Part shown: in pieces, positions 35,945 to 45,544 of the stretch
How the letters are laid out: each line of letters begins with the position of its first letter
Numbering within the stretch: position 1 is the first letter of the stretch
Origin: an uncultured Legionella sp.
GTDB lineage: Bacteria > Pseudomonadota > Gammaproteobacteria > Legionellales > Legionellaceae
Direction of reading: 5' to 3'
Assembly: GCA_945952115.1 (NCBI GenBank)
Contig: CAMFHA010000009.1
Coordinates: 1-46,275 of the forward strand
DNA length: 46,275 bases
Made by a program: the position numbers and the translations under genes
Notes under the pieces: generated by a model
Databases searched by the model: none
The model's input: the letters and a program-made list of their open reading frames with translations, nothing else
Told to the model about the DNA's origin: nothing

Positions 35945-37560
35945 TGAACGATGAAATAAAACCAACATTAAGTTTTTTTGGTAATTTTTTATCAAAGCTC
36001 TCTGAAAATAGTGATCAAGTATATTGGTTAAGTAGTCCTGATTTCAAGAAAATACAGTATATAAGCCCCGCTTATGAAAAAATATGGGGCCGATCTCGCA
36101 AAGAGTTATATTGTAATCCTGAGATATGGATTACTTTTTTGCATCCCGAGGATAGCAAACGACAACATCCAGTGAAAGAAATGGCAGAAAAAATTGCTTT
36201 AATTGGGGAGTCAGCACGCTTTTCTGCTCAATACCGTATTATAAGACCTGATGGAGAAATTCGCTGGATTATGGATAAGGGCTTTCCTATCTATGATAAC
36301 AATGGATTATGTTATGGAGTTACTGGGGTTGCTGTTGATATAACAGATGAAAAAAAGCATGAGTTTGAATTAAAGAGAGCAAAAGAAACTGCTGAAGCGG
36401 CCAATCAAGCAAAAGTTGTATTCATTGAAAATATGAGTCACGACATTCGTACTCCATTAAATGGCGTAATTGGTATGTCCTCTTTGTTAGTTCAAAAATT
36501 AAATGATCCTCAGTATAAGCAATATGCGCAATGGTTAAATGATAGTGGTGAACAATTATTAAAATTATTAAATGGCATTTTGGAAGTTATTTCAGTAGAT
36601 CATATTAATGAAGGCGATGTTAAGAAGGAGTTTTTTGATTTAGCACAATGTATTAAAGATATTATTGAACTTGAAAAACCTACGGCTTATTTAAAAGGTT
36701 TAGATTTAAAGAATCATGTTGATCAAGAGATTCCTCGGTTTGTATATTCCGATCGAATTAAAATTCATCGAATTTTATTAAATTTATTAGGAAATGCTAT
36801 TAAATTTACTGAAAAAGGTCAGGTAGCAATTTCAGCGCAATTATATAAATTACATGAACAACAAGTAATAGTTCAATTTTCTGTGAGCGATACAGGGATT
36901 GGAATTTTAGAAGAACAGCAAAACAAAGTATTTGAACGATTTCATAAAGTAACTCCTTCCTACAAAGAAATTTGTTCAGGCTTAGGCCTTGGACTGCATA
37001 TTGTTCTTACTTATGTGAAGCTATTAGGGGGCTCGATTCAATTAACAAGTAAATTAGGAATAGGAACAACTTTTGATTTTTTCTTGCCTTTTAATTATAT
37101 AAGCGGAGATAAATGTAATCTTGAAAAAAATCAAGGAAAAAACAATTCTTTTATCTTAACTGTGCAATGCCACGTATTGATTGTTGAAGATAATGAAATT
37201 GCTCTTAAAATAGCGGAGACAATTGCTCTTCAGGTTGGTTGTCGCGTTACGACTGCTAAAAGCGGTGAAGAAGCATTTGCTTTGATTAGAACTATAAATT
37301 TTGATTTGGTTCTTACCGATATTGGCTTGCCTGGTATATCAGGATATGAATTAACTCAAAAAATAAGAGAATGGGAAAAATACAATAATAATAAAATGAT
37401 TGCTATTGTAGGTTTAACTGCTCATGCCAAAAAGGATGCGCAGACGCATTGTTTAGCAGCTGGGATGAATGATGTATACAGCAAGCCCATTACCAATGAG
37501 TTAATGGCAACAATATTAAAAAAGTATGTAACTAATGAATTAGACTCAAGTAACAATTGA
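35944..37560 (+). CDS. Hybrid histidine kinase, PAS-HK-REC
   Basis: This 538-residue sensor kinase appears soluble, with no membrane helix. Domains in order are PAS (about 20-135, ending GVTGVAVDITDEKK), a phosphoacceptor helix (IENMSHDIRTPLNGVIG, His166), an ATPase domain (LLGNAIKFTEKG with Asn284, SDTGIGI, GLGLGLHI) and a receiver (VLIVEDNE, phosphoacceptor Asp459 in LTDIGLPGISG, Lys in YSKPIT). There is no output or Hpt domain, so a phosphorelay partner must be elsewhere. The architecture resembles the cytosolic part of ArcB. It starts at an overlap with the small secreted ORF. htpG follows 129 bp later. Confidence 0.88.
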   Translation: MNDEIKPTLSFFGNFLSKLSENSDQVYWLSSPDFKKIQYISPAYEKIWGRSRKELYCNPEIWITFLHPEDSKRQHPVKEMAEKIALIGESARFSAQYRIIRPDGEIRWIMDKGFPIYDNNGLCYGVTGVAVDITDEKKHEFELKRAKETAEAANQAKVVFIENMSHDIRTPLNGVIGMSSLLVQKLNDPQYKQYAQWLNDSGEQLLKLLNGILEVISVDHINEGDVKKEFFDLAQCIKDIIELEKPTAYLKGLDLKNHVDQEIPRFVYSDRIKIHRILLNLLGNAIKFTEKGQVAISAQLYKLHEQQVIVQFSVSDTGIGILEEQQNKVFERFHKVTPSYKEICSGLGLGLHIVLTYVKLLGGSIQLTSKLGIGTTFDFFLPFNYISGDKCNLEKNQGKNNSFILTVQCHVLIVEDNEIALKIAETIALQVGCRVTTAKSGEEAFALIRTINFDLVLTDIGLPGISGYELTQKIREWEKYNNNKMIAIVGLTAHAKKDAQTHCLAAGMNDVYSKPITNELMATILKKYVTNELDSSNN

Positions 37561-37582
37561 TCACAATTTTTCTTAAATACTC

Positions 37583-37610
37583 CTTGAAATTTTAATATTA
37601 ACCCAAATAT
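37583..37610 (+). promoter_or_regulatory. Heat-shock (sigma-32) promoter of htpG
   Basis: CTTGAAA (37583-37589) and CCCAAATAT (37602-37610) are separated by 12 bases. They match the sigma-32 pattern CTTGAAA and CCCCATnT closely. They lie about 80 bases before the htpG ATG, directly after the kinase gene, so htpG is likely transcribed on its own after heat shock. Confidence 0.6.
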
Positions 37611-37689
37611 ACGTTGCATAAATGTAACTGCTCGCAAGTTACCATAAATATTTGTAGTTAAATTAAGTTAAAAATAGGAGATTTTTTAA

Positions 37690-39600
37690 ATGGCTAGTCA
37701 GCAACAAACAATGGGGTTTCAAACAGAAGTAAAGCAAATGCTTCATCTAGTAATTCATTCTCTCTATAGCAATAAAGAAATTTTCTTACGTGAATTAATT
37801 TCTAATGCTTCTGATGCTTTGGATAAATTAAGATTTGTTGCTTTAACTAATGCGGCTCTTTTTGAGAATGACTCTGATTTAAAAATTAGCATTCAAATTA
37901 ATAAAAAATTAAAAACGATCACTATTAGTGACAATGGTATTGGTTTAAGCAGAGAAGAGGCTATTGAAAATCTAGGTACCATTGCTAAATCAGGGACTAA
38001 AGAATTTATTAATCAATTAACCGGGGATCAAGCTAAAGATTCGAAACTTATTGGTCAATTTGGCGTTGGTTTTTATTCTGCTTTTATTGTCGCTGATAAA
38101 GTTACAGTGAAAAGCCGTCGTGCCGGAATGATGCCTGAAGAAGGTATTGTTTGGGAATCGAAAGGGGATGGTGAGTTTACTATTGGTATGGAGAAAAAAG
38201 AAACTCGTGGGACAGAAGTTACTTTACATCTAAAGAATGAGGATGATGAGTTTTTAAATGATTGGCGTATTAAGAGTATTATAACTAAATATTCTGATCA
38301 TATTTGTTGGCCTATTTTAATGAAAAAAGAAGAGATCGATACTGATCAAAAAGAAGAAGCCGATACAGATCAAAAGGAAAATAAAGAGCAACCTGAATTT
38401 GAAACAGTAAATAAAGCAACTGCTTTATGGACTTTACAAAAATCAGAAATTTCAGAAGAAGAATATAAACAACTTTATAAACATATTTCTCATGATTACA
38501 TGGATCCTTTAACCTGGTCACATAATCATGTAGAAGGGAAACAAGAATACATCACCTTGTTGTATATTCCTTCTCATGCGCCTTATGATATGTGGCAGCA
38601 AGAAGCAAAACATGGATTAAAACTGTATGTTAAGCGAGTCTTTATTATGGATGATGCGACTCAGTTTCTTCCACGGTATTTACGTTTTGTAAAAGGAATT
38701 GTGGACGCCAGTGATTTACCTTTGAATGTATCGCGTGAAATTTTACAAGATAATAAGCAAGTTGATAGTATTCGTTCTGCTTGTACTAAACGTATTTTAT
38801 CGATGCTTGAAAAAATGAGTGAAAATGAGCAAGAAAATTATCAAAAAATATGGGATGAGTTTGGCCTAGTCTTAAAAGAAGGACCTGTTGAAGACTTTGC
38901 TAATAAAGAAACAGTTGCGAAATTACTGCGCTTTTCTACAACGCATACTGATTCAGAAAAACAAGATGTGACTTTAATGGATTACATTAGCCGTATGAAA
39001 GAGGGGCAAGATAAGATTTATTATATTACTGCTTCAAGTCATAATGCAGCAAAACATAGTCCTCATCTTGAGATTTTTAAGAAAAAAGGAATCGAAGTAT
39101 TATTGCTTAGTGATAAAATAGATGAATGGCTAGTAGGCTATTTAAGTGAATTTGATGGTAAAAAGCTTCAATCTATCTCTAAAGGAAAAATTGATGAATT
39201 AGATAAAGAATCTAATGAGCAAATTAAAGAGCAAGAAAAAACGCTTGAACCGTTAATTAAGCATATTAAAACTGTTCTTGGTGAGCGTGTAAAAGATGTT
39301 ATTTTAACTAATCGCTTAACTAATTCTCCAGCATGTATCGTGGCTGATGAACAGGATATGGGCTTAGAGATGCAAAGAATATTGCAATCAGCAGGTCAAC
39401 AAGTGCCACTAAGCAAACCAATCTTTGAAATCAATCCAGAACATGCTTTAATAAAACGTTTACATGATATTCAAGATGATTCTCAATTTGAATTATGGGT
39501 AGTGATGCTGTTTGAGCAAGCGGTTTTAGCAGAAGGTGGACAATTGGATAATCCTGCTGATTTTGTTAACCGAATTAATCAATTATTAGTCGCTTCTTAA
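37690..39600 (+). CDS. htpG: Chaperone HtpG (Hsp90)
   Basis: This is the bacterial Hsp90, an ATP-dependent dimeric cytosolic chaperone. The 636 residues include the GHKL ATP site: [37 protein letters not shown], and GTEVTLHLK. The middle domain ([12 protein letters not shown], with the catalytic-loop Arg) and the dimerisation domain ([17 protein letters not shown]) follow. Around residue 215 a short acidic stretch is duplicated ([16 protein letters not shown]), which lengthens the linker between the first two domains. AGGAG precedes the ATG. A heat-shock promoter is visible upstream. Confidence 0.97.
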   Translation: MASQQQTMGFQTEVKQMLHLVIHSLYSNKEIFLRELISNASDALDKLRFVALTNAALFENDSDLKISIQINKKLKTITISDNGIGLSREEAIENLGTIAKSGTKEFINQLTGDQAKDSKLIGQFGVGFYSAFIVADKVTVKSRRAGMMPEEGIVWESKGDGEFTIGMEKKETRGTEVTLHLKNEDDEFLNDWRIKSIITKYSDHICWPILMKKEEIDTDQKEEADTDQKENKEQPEFETVNKATALWTLQKSEISEEEYKQLYKHISHDYMDPLTWSHNHVEGKQEYITLLYIPSHAPYDMWQQEAKHGLKLYVKRVFIMDDATQFLPRYLRFVKGIVDASDLPLNVSREILQDNKQVDSIRSACTKRILSMLEKMSENEQENYQKIWDEFGLVLKEGPVEDFANKETVAKLLRFSTTHTDSEKQDVTLMDYISRMKEGQDKIYYITASSHNAAKHSPHLEIFKKKGIEVLLLSDKIDEWLVGYLSEFDGKKLQSISKGKIDELDKESNEQIKEQEKTLEPLIKHIKTVLGERVKDVILTNRLTNSPACIVADEQDMGLEMQRILQSAGQQVPLSKPIFEINPEHALIKRLHDIQDDSQFELWVVMLFEQAVLAEGGQLDNPADFVNRINQLLVAS

Positions 39601-39621
39601 GTGTAATTGTTTAGGACTGTA

Positions 39622-39661
39622 GGTGAAAAGTCAGATCTGAGTTCAAATCTAGCTTTTCACC
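39622..39661. terminator. Hairpin between convergent htpG and 39694 gene
   Basis: GGTGAAAAG and CTTTTCACC form a perfect 9-bp stem, with an inner AGAT/ATCT pairing. It lies 22 bases after the htpG stop and 32 bases beyond the stop of the opposite-strand gene. This suits a shared transcript end. Confidence 0.6.
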
Positions 39662-39693
39662 GAACATCTGAAAATAGAATTTGCGTTTTAACG

Positions 39694-40260
39694 TTAATAT
39701 TTTGTTCGCGGCATTAAATTTTCAGAATTATGGAGTTTATTTACTAATTCGTAAGTATATTGAGTAGATAAAGCATCATACCCATCGTCATTATAACAGG
39801 TCCAATCCTGATTTATAAAAAAATAATAATCTACTTTATCCTTGACAGATGGATAATCATTCCAGGAACCGTAATAATTTGCCCAAGGATCGCATACTAA
39901 TTCATCTATCATTAAAAATGTATGATCCTCTATGGTACAAATAGCTATGGGACATGTCATCTGTTCATTTATTAATTTTTTTTCGAATAATCCTTTAATC
40001 AGTTGATCTAATGCTAAAAAAGATTGGAGCATACAATTACCAGCCTCATAAATATTTACTATTTGTGCACATAATAAGATGCATTCTAAATGGCTTTTAT
40101 CTTGTTTGCTCAGGATTTTATCGCATTCATTTTGTACAAGATAGACTAAAGGGGCAAAGAATTTATTAGAGGATTTATCAAGAGTATCATTCGATTTTGC
40201 AATTCTTAAATTAATATCTTTTACACATTGTTTCATTAAGATAAGAATCTCTTCTTTCAT
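39694..40260 (-). CDS. Unknown protein with Cys-His-Asp pattern
   Basis: This 188-residue cytosolic-type protein is not recognised. Three segments in order look like a papain/transglutaminase-like catalytic triad: EAGNCMLQSFLAL (Cys76 at the start of a helix), EDHTFLMID (His113 on a strand) and LVCDPWANYYG (Asp124, followed by Pro-Trp). The GNC..DHTFLMI..CDPWA order is what cysteine proteases and glutamine deamidases among bacterial effectors show. No signal peptide is present. The gene is single, convergent with htpG and 63 bp downstream of the DUF3541-like gene. An enzymatic Dot/Icm effector is a reasonable guess, unproven. Confidence 0.75.
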   Translation of the reverse strand: MKEEILILMKQCVKDINLRIAKSNDTLDKSSNKFFAPLVYLVQNECDKILSKQDKSHLECILLCAQIVNIYEAGNCMLQSFLALDQLIKGLFEKKLINEQMTCPIAICTIEDHTFLMIDELVCDPWANYYGSWNDYPSVKDKVDYYFFINQDWTCYNDDGYDALSTQYTYELVNKLHNSENLMPRTKY

Positions 40261-40323
40261 TTTAGATATTTTTTATGAATTTATATTGAATTATATTTTA
40301 ACATAAGGTTCTATTTATGTCCA

Positions 40324-41406
40324 TCAAAAGGGTACGCGAAGCCCATACGTGATTTTAGAATGATCATCGTCAAAGACAAAATTTTTCATTAACATTGCTT
40401 CAAATAGTGTGGTGGGCATTTTCGTTAAGTTTTTAGGCCATTTGTACAACATTATAGTTAAAATATTTCGGTGTTCTCCTCGTATAATATCAAAGGATTT
40501 TTCTTTATTTGGAAGAATAAAATAATTTTTATCATAATTATTTTCTAGATAGAGCTTGATTTTATTGATTATCTTTAAATCGTATTCTTTTGCAAGCAGG
40601 AGAGTAATGCCTACTTCAACTACTACATCGTGCTCAGTGCGAGTAATTATTTCATCAATATGAGTTTTTAAGTAATTAGTAATCCATTTAAATGAATTAG
40701 GCCGGAGCTCTTTTTGATAATAACGGCTTTCGCTCAATATAAAGTGAGTCATTCCATATATTTTGGCGGAGAAATCTGAATCAGATAATAGATTATCTTG
40801 ATTGTTAGAAAAAACAGATTGAAATTTTTGAGTATAATCAGAACGCAGATCGATTATTCCTAAATCATATAAATAATACACATAGTTGATTAATTGGGCT
40901 CCATAAATTTTAATGTTTTCCTCATCTAAGATGAATAATTTAAAATCATTTTTTTTTGTTTTTAAAAGAGAAATTATTTTTTTTGTATGTGGAAACAAAG
41001 GAGTTTTTTCCATATGATAAAAATATATTTTATTAGTTAAAATAAGTAGATTTAAATAGTAAGCAATTCTCGGAAATTTTAAGCTTTTTTCAATCCTTTG
41101 TTTTGTTTTCTCTGTATCATTATCGGAAATAGAAAGTAACCTTTTATTTTCCTCTTCTATCATTTGCTCATTTTGACTCATTACATATAAATGATGATAT
41201 CTATCACTTAATAAATAGAGATAATTGATAATAGGATTAAGGTATTCCTCTTTCCCAGTTAGAGTGTACATTCGAACTGAGAAATGCTCTTGATGGGTGA
41301 TAGGGAGAGTATAAAGCTTAGATTGATATTCTTTTAAAATTTTTTCACTTATATCAGCATTACTCAGAGTATTAAAAAAGAACAAAAGGATAATTAGATA
41401 ATACAC
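40324..41406 (-). CDS. Secreted protein, DUF3541-like
   Basis: This 360-residue protein has a signal peptide (MYYLIILLFFFNTLSNA, then DIS). The mature part is mostly helical, with paired helices and aromatic-rich segments such as YGAQLINYVYYLYDLGIIDL and KIYGMTHFILSESRYYQKEL. The latter reminds me of the DUF3541 family of Vibrio and Legionella proteins; I hold this with moderate confidence. It would act in the periplasm or outside. No catalytic motif is evident. It may share a transcript with the downstream Cys-His-Asp gene (63-bp gap). Confidence 0.65.
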   Translation of the reverse strand: MYYLIILLFFFNTLSNADISEKILKEYQSKLYTLPITHQEHFSVRMYTLTGKEEYLNPIINYLYLLSDRYHHLYVMSQNEQMIEEENKRLLSISDNDTEKTKQRIEKSLKFPRIAYYLNLLILTNKIYFYHMEKTPLFPHTKKIISLLKTKKNDFKLFILDEENIKIYGAQLINYVYYLYDLGIIDLRSDYTQKFQSVFSNNQDNLLSDSDFSAKIYGMTHFILSESRYYQKELRPNSFKWITNYLKTHIDEIITRTEHDVVVEVGITLLLAKEYDLKIINKIKLYLENNYDKNYFILPNKEKSFDIIRGEHRNILTIMLYKWPKNLTKMPTTLFEAMLMKNFVFDDDHSKITYGLRVPF

Positions 41407-41544
41407 AATAATTTTAAATAATCATATTAACAAAGAAGGGCGTTATTTTAGCAAGATAAAATTAACTTATAAATGAATAAATTCAATATATTAGCTTTTT
41501 TAATATCTATAGGACTTATTATATAAACGATGAAAGAAGTAGAA

Positions 41545-42525
41545 TTATCTGTGGCCAATGTAAGTAGGTCTAATAAGTGGCTCGGAATCTATTTCTTGAT
41601 GCTCTTCTGAATTTATGTTTATAGTTAGATTTCTAATTTCTTCTTCAGCTTCAGCTTCTAAGGTTTTTTGCAGAGAGTTGAGTAAATTTTTAGTAAACTG
41701 TTTTTCTAATTTTGATTTTATTTCTGTAATAGTTTCTAATTTAAAAAGACTTAATTTAAACCCATAACCAAAATAAGCATTATGGATTTCTTTTTCAGAA
41801 GTTATCTCTAGTAATGCTGCTTTATGAAGGTTTTTCCAACATTTTTGCATGCATACATAAGCAGCTGTAACACTCGCTGCATGTTCATAATAATTAGAAA
41901 GATAGTGATAGATGACAGCCATTAATAAATAACCAGGTGTTTTAAATTGTATAAGATTATTTTGTGTATCAGATAGAGTTTCATATAGACTATCTAATTT
42001 TCCTTTAAAATCATTTTTTTGCTGATCATTCATAGGTAAACTTGGGTATAAAGAAGTAAGTTGTTCTTGAAAAAAACTCTGGTAAGCGTGATAAGAGTTA
42101 AAGTCGGGAGACATGGCGAGACAAAGAAACTCCTCATATATTGCATCACGCTGTTCAATTTCCTTTTCTATTTTTGGATCACTATTTGTTTTTTTTAGTT
42201 CTTTTCTTAATTCCATACTCCGTTTTTTTTGAGCCATGCTAGCCATATATAATTGATAACCGCAATAATAGTTTGCTTTTGATTGTGGTGCTGGATCGCG
42301 AAATTGTGGTTGGATTGAGTTAAATTTATTTTCCCAAAAAGGACAAAGTTCTTCAGAATCTAAAAATTTTGTAATACGCATGCTTGCTTTATTATCTGTT
42401 AAAGATTTTAGTTGGTTTTTAAATAAAGCTAGTTGAAGAGGGCGCATAGTCTCTAGGATTCGTATCAACTCCTGCGGGGTTCTTATTCTCATCGCAGAAG
42501 CAGCTAGATCTTTTTGAAAAAACAT
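41545..42525 (-). CDS. Helical protein, effector candidate
   Basis: This 326-residue helical protein is not recognised for certain. The N-terminal stretch TPQELIRILETMRPLQLALF, then LCPFWENKF and YYCGYQLYMASMAQKKR, is reminiscent of Legionella-specific proteins annotated DUF5630. The C-terminus has an acid-rich cluster (EAEAEEEIRN, SEEHQEIDSE) shortly before the end, the E-block described for Dot/Icm signals. There is no signal peptide or membrane helix. It lies 15 bp downstream of the glycosyltransferase-like gene on the same strand, so it is probably in one operon under the same PmrA-like site and may be a partner of that protein. Confidence 0.72.
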   Translation of the reverse strand: MFFQKDLAASAMRIRTPQELIRILETMRPLQLALFKNQLKSLTDNKASMRITKFLDSEELCPFWENKFNSIQPQFRDPAPQSKANYYCGYQLYMASMAQKKRSMELRKELKKTNSDPKIEKEIEQRDAIYEEFLCLAMSPDFNSYHAYQSFFQEQLTSLYPSLPMNDQQKNDFKGKLDSLYETLSDTQNNLIQFKTPGYLLMAVIYHYLSNYYEHAASVTAAYVCMQKCWKNLHKAALLEITSEKEIHNAYFGYGFKLSLFKLETITEIKSKLEKQFTKNLLNSLQKTLEAEAEEEIRNLTININSEEHQEIDSEPLIRPTYIGHR

Positions 42526-42540
42526 TTTATTCCTTTTTAA

Positions 42541-45267
42541 TTATATAGAACTTTTTATGCTGGTAAAAATTATATCATCTTTTTGCTCATCATTCAATTT
42601 CTGATCAAATTTAGGTCTATTGTCATTAAAAATATTAATCTTAGAAACCGGATGCGGCCATGTATGTGAACGAGCTAAAGGAAAAACTGGCAGCTCAGGC
42701 AATTCATCCAAAGTATCTAATTGAACTGCAACAGGATCTAGTTGTTCGTCTGCCTCTGATAATTTAATTAGATCTTCTAATCCTATGTTCTCAAGCAGAT
42801 GTTCAACAGAATTTTTTAACGTAAATCGAGTCTTTAATAGTTTTTGTGCTTCAAGTATAGTCTGATAATTTTCAGATTGTTCTATATTATCAGCATTCAT
42901 CATTTGGTTTTCTTCTCTGGCAAGAATAGAATCCAAAATTTCCTCAGAATCTCTTGAGCCATTTAGACGTTTATAAGGCGAATCGGGTTTATCTAGAAGA
43001 GGTGGTTCTTTCTGTTTTGCTTTTAAGATAAGACTATGTTTACCATAGCGCTCTTTCCCAATATCAACAGCTTTAGCATGTTTGCCATTTTTAGCTTCAA
43101 TATAAATATCATCAGTAACAACACCAAATTTAGTATAAACAATACCGACATCTAAAACACTAAGAATGGCGGAGCCATTGTTTCTCATGCCCATATCATC
43201 CATACGAAAGACATACTTACTGTTTTTTTTCAAACTCAATAATTCATGAGGTTCGCACCAAGGATATATTTCTATAAAGGGATTATTAAGTAAACTTTTT
43301 TTAGGGCATTGTTGATTTAAATTAAAAACTAATGTTTTCCAATAATTTCTATTTTCTGAGCTAGTAAATTCCTTATTATAAGGATTGTTTCTTTGATAAG
43401 CCGAACAGCGTTCTTTTCCAAAACGTTCTTCAATTAACTGTTGCATCAATTGGTGATCTTGAGGATCTCCTGCTATTTTCACAATAGGTATTCTATGTAT
43501 TTTATCAAAAATGGTTCCAGTATTTCTTTTAATTATTTGTGCTAATTTTAATGCTTCTTCAAAACCCTTTCCTGGTCTAATGGTACCAAAAGATAATATA
43601 TTAGGAGGTTTTATAACCACATCTTTGGGATGATCGGGTAGAGTAGTTAATTGCTGTGAGGCTACAGTTAATTTTGATTTGTTTTGTAACTCATATGGTG
43701 TCACAGGATATTTTTCTAATTCAACTAGTGCACCTACTTCTCTTGCTTTTTTTTCTATTCCTGATGGTTCAATTGTATTTCGTTTGTCACAATCTCCATA
43801 AGATGCTGCAAGGATTGCACTATGTTGATCTGTCTCATTAAAGAATTGTACAGTATTCGCTTGACGCATTAACTCATGAGTATATTGTTGTAAATAACGT
43901 CGAGTATAATTTTGTTTATATTCATGAATAGTCACATTAACTTTAATTCCAGCCTGCTGAAGTAGTTCAATATCAGAGGAAGTAATATATACACCACAAT
44001 CCGGAGGACGAATATGTATATCCAGGTAGGTGTCCTCATCAATAGGCTGCATGCTTGTGATAAGGCTATTAATCAGTTGGCGTTTAAGCGGATCATTTTG
44101 ATTTGCTTTATTAGCAAGATAAAATCCTTCTTTGGCTGTAAATTTTTTTTTGCTATAAAAAGTGGGCAGGTAAATAGTTATAGATGAGTTAAATTTCTGA
44201 TTAAAAATAGTTACATTTTGCAATAGTGAAATCAATTCACTCAGTTCTGTTTCATTAAATATCTGATCTCTCTTTTGAGATAATTTTCGAACAAGTTCAT
44301 TATAATATTCGAGAGCTTGAGTTCGCACTTCTGGAGACATGTTTTCTATAATATTCAAAGGATTGTCGGCTAGTAAGATGTCTCCATCAAGTCCAGTGAG
44401 TTGAGAAAGAATATCTTGAGCACTATCTTTTAGAGTTTCTAAATCATATAGCTCTTTAAAGGATTTATCATTTTCTAAATCATAGGGTAATTGTTTATTT
44501 TGAAAATCGTAAGAATACTCTTTAATACCAGTTAATTTATCGCAAAATTTTTCTAATTCATATAGTTTAACTGGAGTTAAAAAATATTCATTTAATTGGG
44601 TAAATATTTGTACGGCTTTGGTATGTCGGTTACAGAAATTATTATTTTTAAAATAATATTCAATATATTCATTAAGAGAAAAATCTTGAGAAAAACCATG
44701 ATCTTTATAAAATTTTTTTAAATGAATTAATTGAGCCGGAACTTTCGGAGGTTTTTTGTAATTAGCATTAGCAATATCTATTGTTAAAGCAGCTTTAGCT
44801 TGCTCTAGCTTCACTTTTTTTTCATTTAAAAAAATTATAATCTGTTTAACATCGGATTTCTCAAAATAAATTACTTTTTGAGAATAGATATCCATAATAG
44901 TTAACGAGTGTAAAGTATCGTCGTGATTGACAATAATTTTGGGGGATCTTGGACTAACTGTTTTACAAACTACATCTTTTACTTCCGTTAAAGAAGAGCT
45001 TTCTTCATTTAATTTATAACCACTTATGACCGTGTGCTCATTTGCTACAGGTTGTAAAACCCAGGCACTTGGAATAACTTGCTCAGGAATAGAAGTAGTT
45101 TCTTCGGGATAAGGAACTACATAATCATTATTTGCTCGTTTTAACCATTTACACAAAATATCATTGTAATGTCTAATAAAACCAAGTTCTAGCGAAGATG
45201 CATATTGTCCATCGCCAGTTTTTGCTTCTTCATCAAAGGGCATTGTTAATAAGTATATTTTTGTCAT
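42541..45267 (-). CDS. Glycosyltransferase-like giant protein
   Basis: This 908-residue protein has a GT-B-like body embedded in non-family sequence. Residues 416-484 resemble the acceptor-side Rossmann half (DIHIRPPDCGVYI..GIKVNVTIHEYKQNY). At 558-575, ILSFGTIRPGKGFEEALKLA is the GT4-type hinge/donor motif. At 688-714, RMDDMGMRNNGSAILSVLDV resembles the nucleotide-sugar E-x7-E region, although the usual glutamates are not preserved. Long helical segments (140-360) and an acidic C-terminal tail (770-908) are extra. There is no signal peptide. An effector glycosyltransferase is inferred, supported by the PmrA-like box upstream. The ATG lacks a strong ribosome site. Confidence 0.78.
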   Translation of the reverse strand: MTKIYLLTMPFDEEAKTGDGQYASSLELGFIRHYNDILCKWLKRANNDYVVPYPEETTSIPEQVIPSAWVLQPVANEHTVISGYKLNEESSSLTEVKDVVCKTVSPRSPKIIVNHDDTLHSLTIMDIYSQKVIYFEKSDVKQIIIFLNEKKVKLEQAKAALTIDIANANYKKPPKVPAQLIHLKKFYKDHGFSQDFSLNEYIEYYFKNNNFCNRHTKAVQIFTQLNEYFLTPVKLYELEKFCDKLTGIKEYSYDFQNKQLPYDLENDKSFKELYDLETLKDSAQDILSQLTGLDGDILLADNPLNIIENMSPEVRTQALEYYNELVRKLSQKRDQIFNETELSELISLLQNVTIFNQKFNSSITIYLPTFYSKKKFTAKEGFYLANKANQNDPLKRQLINSLITSMQPIDEDTYLDIHIRPPDCGVYITSSDIELLQQAGIKVNVTIHEYKQNYTRRYLQQYTHELMRQANTVQFFNETDQHSAILAASYGDCDKRNTIEPSGIEKKAREVGALVELEKYPVTPYELQNKSKLTVASQQLTTLPDHPKDVVIKPPNILSFGTIRPGKGFEEALKLAQIIKRNTGTIFDKIHRIPIVKIAGDPQDHQLMQQLIEERFGKERCSAYQRNNPYNKEFTSSENRNYWKTLVFNLNQQCPKKSLLNNPFIEIYPWCEPHELLSLKKNSKYVFRMDDMGMRNNGSAILSVLDVGIVYTKFGVVTDDIYIEAKNGKHAKAVDIGKERYGKHSLILKAKQKEPPLLDKPDSPYKRLNGSRDSEEILDSILAREENQMMNADNIEQSENYQTILEAQKLLKTRFTLKNSVEHLLENIGLEDLIKLSEADEQLDPVAVQLDTLDELPELPVFPLARSHTWPHPVSKINIFNDNRPKFDQKLNDEQKDDIIFTSIKSSI

Positions 45268-45315
45268 GGTTAATATTCACACCATAAATGATTTGTATTT
45301 GTACATTTATATTAA

Positions 45316-45348
45316 ATTATAACCTAAAAACCTTAATTAAATATTAAG
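45316..45348 (-). promoter_or_regulatory. PmrA-box promoter of glycosyltransferase-like operon
   Basis: On the minus strand the order is CTTAATATT, TA, ATTAAGGTT, seven bases, TATAAT. The first half-site is an exact match to the Legionella PmrA consensus; the second matches 6 of 9. The 2-bp spacer and the -10 box immediately downstream are the expected architecture, with the activator replacing the -35 element. Confidence 0.68.
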
Positions 45349-45544
45349 AAGATAAAATTTATATTTTTTCTTCTTGTAATCTTATACCCAGATTCTGCCC
45401 TTCTTTCAATCATAAAATCTAAAAACTATCATTGCATCGATGAATGATTAGGAATATAGATTTTTGTTCAAATTTTTATTTTATATATCAGTTTATGTTA
45501 TTATTGTAGAAAAATTACAAATAAATTATGTGCAGAGAATGATT

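Noticed and set aside
45464..45544. Longer N-terminus for the YfiH-like protein
   Set aside because: The extra 27 codons begin with TTG, lack a ribosome site and encode an unrelated hydrophobic stretch in the promoter region.
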